Shown here: positions 50,710 through 60,082 of the stretch, in pieces
How the letters are laid out: the number at the start of each line of letters is the position of its first letter
How positions within the stretch are numbered: position 1 is the first letter of the stretch
NCBI GenBank assembly: GCA_017307785.1
Contig: JAFKGI010000014.1
Coordinates: 62,001 to 126,000, forward strand
Origin: Vulcanimicrobiota bacterium
Lineage (GTDB): Bacteria > Vulcanimicrobiota > Xenobia > Xenobiales > JADMJV01
Length of the DNA stretch: 64,000 nucleotides
Direction: 5' to 3'
The notes under the pieces: model-generated
Told to the model about the DNA's origin: nothing
What the model saw: the letters and a program-made list of their open reading frames with translations, nothing else
Databases searched by the model: none
Program-made: the position numbers and the translations under genes

Positions 50710-51804
50710 TTAGAAGCCGAAGCCGCCCATTCCGGGGAAGCCGCCGCCCATACCCGGGATGCCGCCACCGAATCCACCGCCCATGAACTTGTCGGCCGTT
50801 CCCAGGTTCTGGAATTTGCCGGTGCCGTCATCCTTCATGACCGAGGTCTGAGAGGGGTCGTAACCACCGTTGGCCTGGAAGTTGGGGCGTCCACCGGGCA
50901 GAACGATCTGCACCTTCTGGACGACACCTTTCGGGTTGTCGGCGCCCATCATGACCTGGGTGCCGTCGTTGAGGGTAAAGATGGCGTTCTTCTTGTCGAA
51001 ATCGCTCTTCTCGCCGTTCGGGTGGTCGATGTGCGGGTCACCCCAGACGCGCCATTCCTTTGGCTTGCCGCTCTGCTGAGCCTGCTGGCAGCCACAGCCG
51101 CCGGCCAGTCCGCCGCCCATGTTGCTGGAGATGGCGATGGCACCGTTGTAGCCGGGGCCCGAGAAAGCGGCTGCCTGGTTGAACTGACCGTTCTGGGCGC
51201 CGAATCCACGTCCGCCGCCGACACCCTGGGCGTTGCCGCCCGGCTCTTTGACCTTGACTTCGTCGCCCTGCCAGTTGATGGTGGCGCCGCCGGGAGTGGT
51301 GAAAGACTGTCCTTTGGTGAGCTCAATCGTGCCGCCCTGTTGACCGCCGGGGCCCATCGGACCCATCGGTCCCATCGCTCCGGGACCACCCATCGGTCCG
51401 CAGCCGCCGGGGCCACCCATCGGGCCGCCACCGGGAAAACCGCCGGGTCCGCCCATCGGTCCACCGCCGGGGAAGCCGCCGCCGAAGCCGGCACCACGCT
51501 GTCCCTGCGAGGCCAGAGCGCCCATCATGCGTCCGAGTGCGAACATCGCGCCCTGCATCTGCTGGGGGTTGGCGCCGCCGAAGCTGTTGAGTCCCATCAT
51601 CGGGTTGCCGAAACCGCCACCCAGGCCGCCCAACGGACCGCCGAAGTTTTCAAAGGCACCGGGCGAGGCCGAGAAGCCGTCAAAGCCGCGATTGCCAAAG
51701 AGAGACTGGCCGGGACCGAACGACGGGACGCCGCCGCCCATAAAGGGCGAGTTGAAGAGAGAGCTGATTCCAAAACTTGCGCTGAAGCTACCGCTGATTG
51801 CCAC
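50710..51804 (-). CDS. Glycine-rich protein with a GDPH (DUF1521/MIIA-like) motif
   Basis: 364 residues. Gly/Pro/Met repeats (GFPGGGPMGGPGG, about 105-155) and a Gly-rich tail (341-364) flank a beta region at 158-305. EWRVWGDPHIDHPNGEKSDF, with GDPH at 255-258, followed by FTLNDGTQVMMG, resembles DUF1521, the metal-ion-inducible autocleavage domain of NopE-type effectors, which cuts at GD-PH. No signal peptide is seen; a one-step secretion route is possible. GGAGG lies about 12 bases before ATG 51804. A zinc-ribbon gene follows closely. Confidence 0.72.
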   Translation of the reverse strand: MAISGSFSASFGISSLFNSPFMGGGVPSFGPGQSLFGNRGFDGFSASPGAFENFGGPLGGLGGGFGNPMMGLNSFGGANPQQMQGAMFALGRMMGALASQGQRGAGFGGGFPGGGPMGGPGGFPGGGPMGGPGGCGPMGGPGAMGPMGPMGPGGQQGGTIELTKGQSFTTPGGATINWQGDEVKVKEPGGNAQGVGGGRGFGAQNGQFNQAAAFSGPGYNGAIAISSNMGGGLAGGCGCQQAQQSGKPKEWRVWGDPHIDHPNGEKSDFDKKNAIFTLNDGTQVMMGADNPKGVVQKVQIVLPGGRPNFQANGGYDPSQTSVMKDDGTGKFQNLGTADKFMGGGFGGGIPGMGGGFPGMGGFGF

Positions 51805-52009
51805 TGTAACTGCCTCCAGAGACCTCTTGTCGAGGTGATTTGAACCAAGATTAACAATTGATGAGGCCGTTCAGCGGCCGAAGTCCTTAAATTTCTGCAA
51901 ATTATGTTTCCGACCTGTAAACGGTATTGCCATTGTGTAATCTTAACGTAGTTTTTATTTTAGTTGTTGCGAGATTGTGAAATGGTTGGCTCGCTAGCTT
52001 GAGTCCGGA

Positions 52010-53068
52010 TTAAGGATTGTGAGGGTTTGATGAAGACAGTGCCTGGACGGCTTCGTCCCAGCGCGTCTGTTGGGCAAAGCGCAGGCGGGCGTAGATCTGG
52101 TTTACGAAGGCTCCGTTGTCGCGCGCCGGAGCATAGATCGACATGCCGCCCAGTTCCTCGGAAGAGCGGCACAGCCGGGCCAGGGTTTCGCCGGTCTCCC
52201 CGGCCTGTTGGCGCAGGGCCTCGGGGAGACTGCTGTCCTGCTGCCAATCCCGGCAAAGCCCGGCCAGGTCCAGCTGGTCGACCAGCGGGCGATCCTGAGG
52301 GCGCGGCCATAAGTGGGGTTGCTGCTCGATATGGCTCCTGAGCGTGGCAAACGCCTGGGGGTGATCCAGGATGGTGACGGCCAGTTCATCCAATCGGTCG
52401 CGTAGCTCGGGAAAGGCGCGCAAATCGATCGAGGCAACGGCCGGAGCCCGCTCTCCCAGTCCGCGGGAAACCTCCACCAGTTTTTCGGCCGCCGCCGCTC
52501 CCGTTGGCTGAGCGGGGAGTTGACCCAGCCACTGGGAGAGGGGCAATCCCAGTCCCAGCAGTTCGCTTTGCGAGGCGACCAGGTGGTCGCTGACGGTTTG
52601 CAGTTGGGAGGCGACTTCCGCCTGGGCCATCAGACAGGTGTTGAAGACGACCAGGTCGGGCCGGCGCGGCAATTCTCCTAAGGATTCTTCCAGGTCGGGG
52701 AGGGGGATCATGCGGCGCCGCTGCGAGTCGGTCACCGCTCCGGCAAAGCCCGCTCCGTGGCCGCCCAGTACCACCGCATAGTGCTGAGCTGGATATTTCT
52801 GCATGCCCCAGCTGAGAAAGTCTTTCAGTTCCTGGGGGTCATTCATCTCGCCCGCCCGACCGGGCTCCAGCGGCTCGGGTTTTTCCGATTGATCCAGTTG
52901 GTAGCGTTGGATCGAGCCCTGGGCGCCCATCTGAGCCACCACCCGGACGTCCTGAGGAACACCGTGCTCGGTGATCTCCTCCAGACTCTCTTGGACGGCT
53001 TTTTCCAGATCATGACTGGCGCTGGTATAAATCAAAACCGTCCAACTATTGGCTCGAGCAGCGTCCAT
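52010..53068 (-). CDS. Clostripain-type (C11) cysteine peptidase, second copy
   Basis: 352 residues from ATG 53068. SWTVLIYTSASHDL, His104 in VVLGGHGAGFAG and Cys145 in LVVFNTCLMAQAEVASQL are the C11 landmarks, followed by HLVASQSE in place of VLVASEE. It shares the layout of the C11 gene at 4645 but is clearly diverged. The frame extends upstream to 53146, overlapping the ribosome binding site of the next gene, so the ATG is preferred. No signal peptide is seen. About 200 bases without a gene separate it from the glycine-rich gene; they are AT-rich with one small hairpin (51865-51879). Confidence 0.85.
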   Translation of the reverse strand: MDAARANSWTVLIYTSASHDLEKAVQESLEEITEHGVPQDVRVVAQMGAQGSIQRYQLDQSEKPEPLEPGRAGEMNDPQELKDFLSWGMQKYPAQHYAVVLGGHGAGFAGAVTDSQRRRMIPLPDLEESLGELPRRPDLVVFNTCLMAQAEVASQLQTVSDHLVASQSELLGLGLPLSQWLGQLPAQPTGAAAAEKLVEVSRGLGERAPAVASIDLRAFPELRDRLDELAVTILDHPQAFATLRSHIEQQPHLWPRPQDRPLVDQLDLAGLCRDWQQDSSLPEALRQQAGETGETLARLCRSSEELGGMSIYAPARDNGAFVNQIYARLRFAQQTRWDEAVQALSSSNPHNP

Positions 53069-53145
53069 CAGGCCCCGGATTTCGTCTCGCGGAGGGCGGC
53101 AGCCTGCCGGCCTAGAAATAACGCGCACCTTAGGAGGTTCGAGCA

Positions 53146-54024
53146 ATGTTTAGTAAATGGTCTGGAAGACTGGCGGGATGCCTGATGGGCTGCCTGCTTT
53201 TGGGTGGGGCTCCGGCCAAAGCCGATGATAAGCCGGATGCGACCGGCCCGGCCAAGGTCAATCTTTCGTCGAACCTGGGCAGTCTCAATCTGCCCAAAGG
53301 CTATGTTTACTGGGGCGAAGCCAAGGCCAAGGCGCAAATGGAGAGCATGGGCGGCGGGTCGCAAAAGACCATCGGTCTGATCGCGCCCACCGACGAGAAC
53401 GCCAAATTCGCCGTCGAACTCGAATACGAAGACACCGGCTACGTAAAAGATGACGACGCCGGCAAAATCGATTCCAAAGCGATTCTCGAGAGTTATCAGG
53501 AAGGCACGGAAGCCAACAACGATGACCGCAAGGCCAAGGGCCTGGAGCCGATTCACGTTACCGGTTGGGAGCAAGAGCCGAAATACGACTCGAAGACCCA
53601 CGTGGTGACCTGGAGCTTGCAAGGGAAAGACGACAAGAACGATATGTTCGTCAATTACAACACTCGAGTGCTCACGCGCAAGGGCGTTCTCTCCGTCAAC
53701 CTGATGTGCTCCAACGCCGACCTGCCGGCCAGCAAGCCCAAGGCTCAGGCTCTGACCAGTGATATCGCTTTCACGCAAGGCGAGCGCTACGAGGATTACA
53801 AAGCGGGTGACAAGATTTCGACCGGCGGTCTGGTGGCCCTGATCGCGGGTGGTGCCCTGCTGGCCAAGAAAACCGGGCTGATCGCCTTCCTTTACGTGAT
53901 GGCCAAGCCGCTGATTCTCTTCTTGAAAGTGTTGGGAGCCAAGGCGCTCGCTCTGTTGGCGCTGCCCTTCATGGCCCTGAAGAATATGTTCAGCAAGAAA
54001 AAAGACTCAGGCGAAGAGGGTTAG
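53146..54024 (+). CDS. DUF2167 membrane protein
   Basis: 292 residues. A signal peptide (ending about PAKA) is followed by the DUF2167 text VNLSSNLGSLNLPKGYVYWG, ELEYEDTGYVKDDDAGKIDS, EGTEANNDDRKAKGLEPIHV and VNYNTRVLTRKGVLSVNL, then two membrane helices (about 222-240 and 244-268) and a Lys-rich end. The family is exported to the membrane and has no known activity. AGGAGG lies 8 bases before ATG 53146. The last 18 bases overlap the TerB-like gene. Confidence 0.88.
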   Translation: MFSKWSGRLAGCLMGCLLLGGAPAKADDKPDATGPAKVNLSSNLGSLNLPKGYVYWGEAKAKAQMESMGGGSQKTIGLIAPTDENAKFAVELEYEDTGYVKDDDAGKIDSKAILESYQEGTEANNDDRKAKGLEPIHVTGWEQEPKYDSKTHVVTWSLQGKDDKNDMFVNYNTRVLTRKGVLSVNLMCSNADLPASKPKAQALTSDIAFTQGERYEDYKAGDKISTGGLVALIAGGALLAKKTGLIAFLYVMAKPLILFLKVLGAKALALLALPFMALKNMFSKKKDSGEEG

Positions 54025-54453
54025 GATCTTTAAGCGCGCCAGCTCCTGCTCGGCCACCGCGCCGAGCAGCTGGTCGCGCTGCCAATTGGGCAGTCCCAGT
54101 TCGGCGGCGATTTGCAGAAGAATGTCCAGCTCCAGGGGGTCGATTTCCCCGTCCGCCCAGCCAACCTTACAGGCGTCGCGAAAGAGGCTGGCGGCAACCT
54201 GAGGTGCTTTCAGCGGAGCCAGTAGCTCCGACCACTTGGGCGGCTCGCCGTCGCAGTAGCGGAACGCTTCCTGGCGCACGGATTCTTCCGCCAGGGCGTA
54301 GGCGGTGGCAGCGGCCGCATTGCGTTCGCTGACGGAAACTTCGTGAATGCCCGCCACCCGCAGCAGTACGGCCAGGTAGCGCGGCAGGTCGCATCCCAGC
54401 ACCGCGTCGGCGGCGACTCCGTAATCTTGTTGCACTTGAAACGAAATCGACAC
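54007..54453 (-). CDS. TerB-like helical protein
   Basis: 148 residues, all helical. The stretch LFRDACKVGWADGEIDPLEL, followed by DILLQIAAELGL, matches the TerB/DUF533-type motif with an acidic metal site. Such domains occur in stress and tellurite-resistance contexts; no other ter genes are here, so the role is open. GTG 54453 has GGAGAG about 9 bases upstream and lies 3 bases after the phosphatase stop, making a two-gene operon. Confidence 0.65.
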   Translation of the reverse strand: MSISFQVQQDYGVAADAVLGCDLPRYLAVLLRVAGIHEVSVSERNAAAATAYALAEESVRQEAFRYCDGEPPKWSELLAPLKAPQVAASLFRDACKVGWADGEIDPLELDILLQIAAELGLPNWQRDQLLGAVAEQELARLKILTLFA

Positions 54454-54455
54454 GC

Positions 54456-55589
54456 TCAGCTTCTCTCCATTACCAAAATGGCCAGGTCGTCGCTCAGGCG
54501 CCCCTGACAGAAGCGCCTTACATCTGACTCTACTCGCTCCAGGGCTTTCTCCAGGGGAAGCTTTTGGGTGGCCCGCAGACTGGCCGTCAGCCGCTCCATG
54601 CCATAGTCCTCACCGTTCTCGTTGCGCGCTTCGAGCAGTCCGTCACTGTACATCAGCAGGCGCTCTCCGGGAGCGATGGAGGTCTGATTCTCGCCCCACT
54701 CGCTGTCGTCCATCACGCCCAGCGGAATTCCGGTTCCTTCCAGTTCGTCCACGGAACCGTCGCCGCGCAGCAGCAGTCCGGCGGGATGGCCGGCGTTGGC
54801 GAAATGGAGTCGCCCCTCTTCTTCGTCGTAGACCGCGTAGAACATGGTGACGAAAGTCGATTGCTCCTGATTCCACTGGATCAGTCGCTGGTTTAACTTG
54901 CGTAAGACGAAGGAGGGCGAGGGGCTCTTTTTGCCCCACTCAAACATGAAGCCCATCACCAGGGCCATGAGCAGGGAGGCGGAGATGCCTTTGCCCATCA
55001 CGTCCCCCAGGCAGAAAACCACGTATTTCTGTCCAAAGGGCCGGAAATAGTAGAAGTCTCCGCCCACCTCCAGGGTCTGGTTGACTTTGCCGCGCAGGGC
55101 CACCGTGCCCAGTTCGAAGCGGTTTTGCATCAGGGCCAACTGGAGGCGGCGCGCCAGTTCCACGTCGCCGGCCATGCGCGCCTGGAGTCGCTTGATGGCT
55201 CCGTAGCGGTCCAAGGTCACCAGTCCAAAACCAGCCAGCAGAACCCACTCCACCGTCTGGCCGAGGGTGTTCAAAAACAGGTGACGATTGTCGATGCCCG
55301 AGCACAGCAGGCCGCCCAGGCAGTAGGCTGCGGCGGCCAGCGGAATCACCAGCATGCCGCGATTGCGGAAGAGGGCGGCCGCCAACAGCACCGGCAGTAG
55401 GAACAGATCGACCGAAAGCACGTGCCCGTAGAGGCTGCGTGACAAAAAGGCCAGCAGCAGCGAGACGGCGATCATCGCTTTCCAAAAGGGAGCGCTGCGA
55501 TGGGACGGCCGAAAGACGACCAGACGGTCGAGCAAACGGTCTAAATAGGTCACCACAGCCCGATAGGCCGCCCTCCAGGTGCTTTGCAT
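54456..55589 (-). CDS. Membrane SpoIIE-type Ser/Thr phosphatase
   Basis: 377 residues. Four hydrophobic helices (about 36-120) are followed by a coiled linker (RMAGDVELARRLQLALMQNR) and a PP2C/SpoIIE domain with VGGDFYYFRPF, FCLGDVMGKGISASLLM, FANAGHPAGLLL, LLMYSDGLLEARN and the last Asp in LSDDLAILV. All metal-binding Asp residues are in place. It resembles RsbU-like phosphatases that act on STAS-domain anti-anti-sigma factors; no such partner is in the window. It might also counter the Ser/Thr kinases, but SpoIIE types usually do not. Confidence 0.92.
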   Translation of the reverse strand: MQSTWRAAYRAVVTYLDRLLDRLVVFRPSHRSAPFWKAMIAVSLLLAFLSRSLYGHVLSVDLFLLPVLLAAALFRNRGMLVIPLAAAAYCLGGLLCSGIDNRHLFLNTLGQTVEWVLLAGFGLVTLDRYGAIKRLQARMAGDVELARRLQLALMQNRFELGTVALRGKVNQTLEVGGDFYYFRPFGQKYVVFCLGDVMGKGISASLLMALVMGFMFEWGKKSPSPSFVLRKLNQRLIQWNQEQSTFVTMFYAVYDEEEGRLHFANAGHPAGLLLRGDGSVDELEGTGIPLGVMDDSEWGENQTSIAPGERLLMYSDGLLEARNENGEDYGMERLTASLRATQKLPLEKALERVESDVRRFCQGRLSDDLAILVMERS

Positions 55590-55645
55590 CGGCCCCCGGT
55601 TCGACCTCGACCCTGGCTGGCCTGCCCAGAAGGCATGCCCCTTGC

Positions 55646-55658
55646 GTGTTCAGAACAC
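55646..55658. promoter_or_regulatory. 13-base palindrome before the PrsA-type gene
   Basis: GTGTTC-A-GAACAC is a perfect palindrome 6 bases before ATG 55665, where a ribosome binding site would lie. It could be an operator or an mRNA hairpin hiding the start. A partial copy (GTGTTCAGAA) recurs inside the gene at about 55739. Confidence 0.4.
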
Positions 55659-55664
55659 ACGGCC

Positions 55665-56552
55665 ATGTCTACAGGTCTTCGTTTGCTGCGCCTGACCGCC
55701 GTTGCCGGCTGCAGCTTCGCCCTCGGTTACGGGTTTTGTGTTCAGAAGATGCGCACCGACCGGGAGGTGGCCGCTCGAGTCAACGGCGAGGCCATACCCG
55801 CCGCGGAATTGCGCAGTGAGCTGCTCAAGCGTTTTGGACCCGACGTACTGCGCGATCTCGTCCACCAGCGTCTCATCATGCAAGAAGCGGGCAAGCGCAA
55901 GGTCAAATCGGACGACGCTCTGATCGAGAAGCGCCTGAAAGAGATGAAGGCGCAACCCGAAGTGCAGGAGATGCTGAAGAGCGGTCAGGTGGACGAAGGA
56001 GACTTGCGCCGCAACCTGACCACCATGGGTCCGCTGGATGCCCTGGTCAAGGGTGAGTTGACCATCGAAGAAGAGAACAAATTTTATAAGCAGCATCGCA
56101 GCGAACTGGAAACCGTCAAAGTCCAGCAGATCCTGCTGCTCGACAAAGCCCAGGCGGATAAGGTCTATGCCGAAGCCAGCAAGCCCGGTGTCGACTTTGC
56201 GGCCCTGGCCAAGAAATACAGTCTGGATACTCGCACCAAGACCCAGGGAGGCCTGTTAGGAGAAGTCCACCGCGGGGAACTGACTCCCGAACTGGCTGAG
56301 GCGCTTTTTGCCATGAAAACCGGTCAAGTCAGTGAACCCGTCGAGAGCGAGGACGGCCTGCATATTTTTCGAGTCGTTTCGACTCGAACGGGCCTCGATG
56401 AACTCCGGCCCCAAATCGAAGAACGCCTGATTGCCGCTCGCCGGGGCGACTATGTCGAAGAACTCCGCGCTACCGCCAAAATCGAAACCGTCCCGCCCTA
56501 TCGCCTGCCCGCCTCCATCAGCACTACAAATCCTGGAGACGACGAACACTAA
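55665..56552 (+). CDS. PrsA/SurA-type peptidyl-prolyl isomerase
   Basis: 295 residues. A signal or anchor sequence (LRLLRLTAVAGCSFALGYGF) leads into the SurA_N-like helical part (RVNGEAIPAAELRSELLKRF, LVHQRLIMQEAGKRKV) and one parvulin domain (VKVQQILLLDKAQADKVYAE, FAALAKKYSLDTRTKTQGGL, EALFAMKTGQVSEPVESEDG, LHIFRVV). It should assist folding of exported proteins. The 'AGC' in the signal could be a lipobox (VAGC), as in PrsA lipoproteins. ATG 55665 is the only start before the signal. Confidence 0.9.
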   Translation: MSTGLRLLRLTAVAGCSFALGYGFCVQKMRTDREVAARVNGEAIPAAELRSELLKRFGPDVLRDLVHQRLIMQEAGKRKVKSDDALIEKRLKEMKAQPEVQEMLKSGQVDEGDLRRNLTTMGPLDALVKGELTIEEENKFYKQHRSELETVKVQQILLLDKAQADKVYAEASKPGVDFAALAKKYSLDTRTKTQGGLLGEVHRGELTPELAEALFAMKTGQVSEPVESEDGLHIFRVVSTRTGLDELRPQIEERLIAARRGDYVEELRATAKIETVPPYRLPASISTTNPGDDEH

Positions 56553-56556
56553 GCTT

Positions 56557-56574
56557 GGTCCCGGAGAGGGGACC
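56557..56574. other. Hairpin in the gap after the PrsA-type gene
   Basis: GGTCCC (56557-56562) pairs with GGGACC (56569-56574) over GGAGAG. The text TTGGTCCCGGAGAGGGGA also resembles the inverted end of the dispersed repeat (GCTGGTCCCGGAAAGGGG). No T-run follows. The remaining ~170 bases up to the leftward transporter gene show no gene. Confidence 0.35.
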
Positions 56575-56745
56575 CGGGGGAAAGGGCGACTTTGGAGACT
56601 GCTGCTGCGGCAAGGTCCAGGGCACAACCAATCTTAAATAGATTTTGGGGTCGCTTGCTTGAGGCACGCCTGCCGTATCGCCAACCTCCTCACCGTCTCC
56701 ACCTCCCCTCGTTCGCCCAGGTCCCCCTTCTGGAGAAGTCTACCG

Positions 56746-57579
56746 CTAGCAGCGGCGGCGGTTGACCAGGTAGACGGCCAGGGCGATGAGGGCGCCGCAG
56801 GCGATTTCGCCGCGGGTGATCTCTTCGTGGAGGATCAGCCAGCCCCAGAACATGGCGAAAAGGGGCAAAAGGTAGGTGACGGCGCTGGCTCGAGTGGGTC
56901 CGACGCGGGCCAGCAGATCGAAGTAGAGCAGGTAGGCCACCCCTGTTCCCATCAGACCCAGCCAGAGCACCTCTCCCCAGACCCAGCCGGGCACGGGTTT
57001 TGTAGGCCAGTAGAGACAGGTCAGCGGAGCCATCAGGACGGCTGACCAGAGGGTGCTGCCGCACGCGATCAGTTTGGGGTCGACGCCCTGAAAATAGCGC
57101 TTGACCCCGTTGACGCAGAAGCCGTACATGGCGGCCGCGCCCATCGTGGCACTGGCCGCCAGCGGGTGGAAGTCCATCTGCAGGCCGCTACGCTCGTGGA
57201 GTAACAGGGCCACTCCGGCAAAGCCGAAGAAGACGCCCAGCCACTGGTTGGAATGCAGATGTTCGCGTAACCAGAGCAGGGCAAAGAGTGACGCGAAAAG
57301 AGGCACGGTGGCGTTGAGCAGAGCGGCTACTCCGGCGTGCAGGCGAACGGCACCCCAGCAGGACAGGCAGAACGGCACGGCCGTGTTGAAGACGGCCAGC
57401 CAGAACAGCTTACCGGAGTGGCGGCGAAAATCGGGCCACATTTTCCAGCGGCTCATCAACACTGCGTAGAATAGGGCGCTGCTGAGCAGTCGCACGCCGA
57501 TCATGGGCAGGGGATCCAGGAAGGGACCACTCATGCGCATCACCAGATAGGAACTGCCCCAGATCGCCCCCAGTAGCAC
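56746..57579 (-). CDS. EamA/DMT-family transporter
   Basis: 277 residues with about ten membrane helices in two EamA repeats; the first opens with LLGAIWGSSYLVMRMSGPFL and the second with AAMYGFCVNGVKRY. Such proteins export small metabolites or amino acids; the substrate is unknown. GTG 57579 is the first usual start, but the frame is open upstream and the preceding PRDLINLV also looks like family N-terminus; a non-standard start (for instance CTG 57591) would restore a full first helix. It lies 13 bases after the mazG stop, same strand. Confidence 0.85.
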   Translation of the reverse strand: MLLGAIWGSSYLVMRMSGPFLDPLPMIGVRLLSSALFYAVLMSRWKMWPDFRRHSGKLFWLAVFNTAVPFCLSCWGAVRLHAGVAALLNATVPLFASLFALLWLREHLHSNQWLGVFFGFAGVALLLHERSGLQMDFHPLAASATMGAAAMYGFCVNGVKRYFQGVDPKLIACGSTLWSAVLMAPLTCLYWPTKPVPGWVWGEVLWLGLMGTGVAYLLYFDLLARVGPTRASAVTYLLPLFAMFWGWLILHEEITRGEIACGALIALAVYLVNRRRC

Positions 57580-57592
57580 CAGGTTGATCAGG

Positions 57593-59738
<2,146 letters not shown>

Positions 59739-59761
59739 GCCGTCGGCTCACAAGCAAAAAA

Positions 59762-59783
59762 GGGAGGCCGGAAACGGCCTCCC
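59762..59783. terminator. Bidirectional terminator after enolase
   Basis: GGGAGGCCG pairs perfectly with CGGCCTCCC around GAAA, with AAAAAA before and TTTTT after. It serves eno on the plus strand and the small leftward gene that ends at 59791. Confidence 0.95.
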
Positions 59784-59790
59784 TTTTTCG

Positions 59791-59988
59791 TTATCTCTTG
59801 CTCTGCGCGTGACGCCGAAAGAGTTCTTTGTGCTGGGTCACCAGGCGCTCGATGGAGCGCAGTCCCGGGTCCAGGCCACGTGGAGCTTCCTGTAGCACCT
59901 TGGGAGCTTCCGGGGCAGGGGCGGAAAGCCACTGCTCCAAAAAATCCAGTGCCTGGTCTTCTTCTTTTAAACGATCGTCGGTGCTCAC
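59791..59988 (-). CDS. Small hypothetical protein
   Basis: 65 residues from GTG 59988 (GAGAGG 9 bases upstream); GTG 59997 would add three. Charged and probably helical (DDRLKEEDQALDFLEQWLSA, then RSIERLVTQHKELFRRHAQS). No family is recognised. The bidirectional terminator right behind its stop supports expression. Confidence 0.5.
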   Translation of the reverse strand: MSTDDRLKEEDQALDFLEQWLSAPAPEAPKVLQEAPRGLDPGLRSIERLVTQHKELFRRHAQSKR

Positions 59989-60082
59989 GCACGCCACCCT
60001 CTCGCCCCCAGCGAATTTCTTGAACTCAAGTTACATCGGCGGGCTGAAAAGAAGCATAAAGCCACGGCGGCCTTGTTAACCT

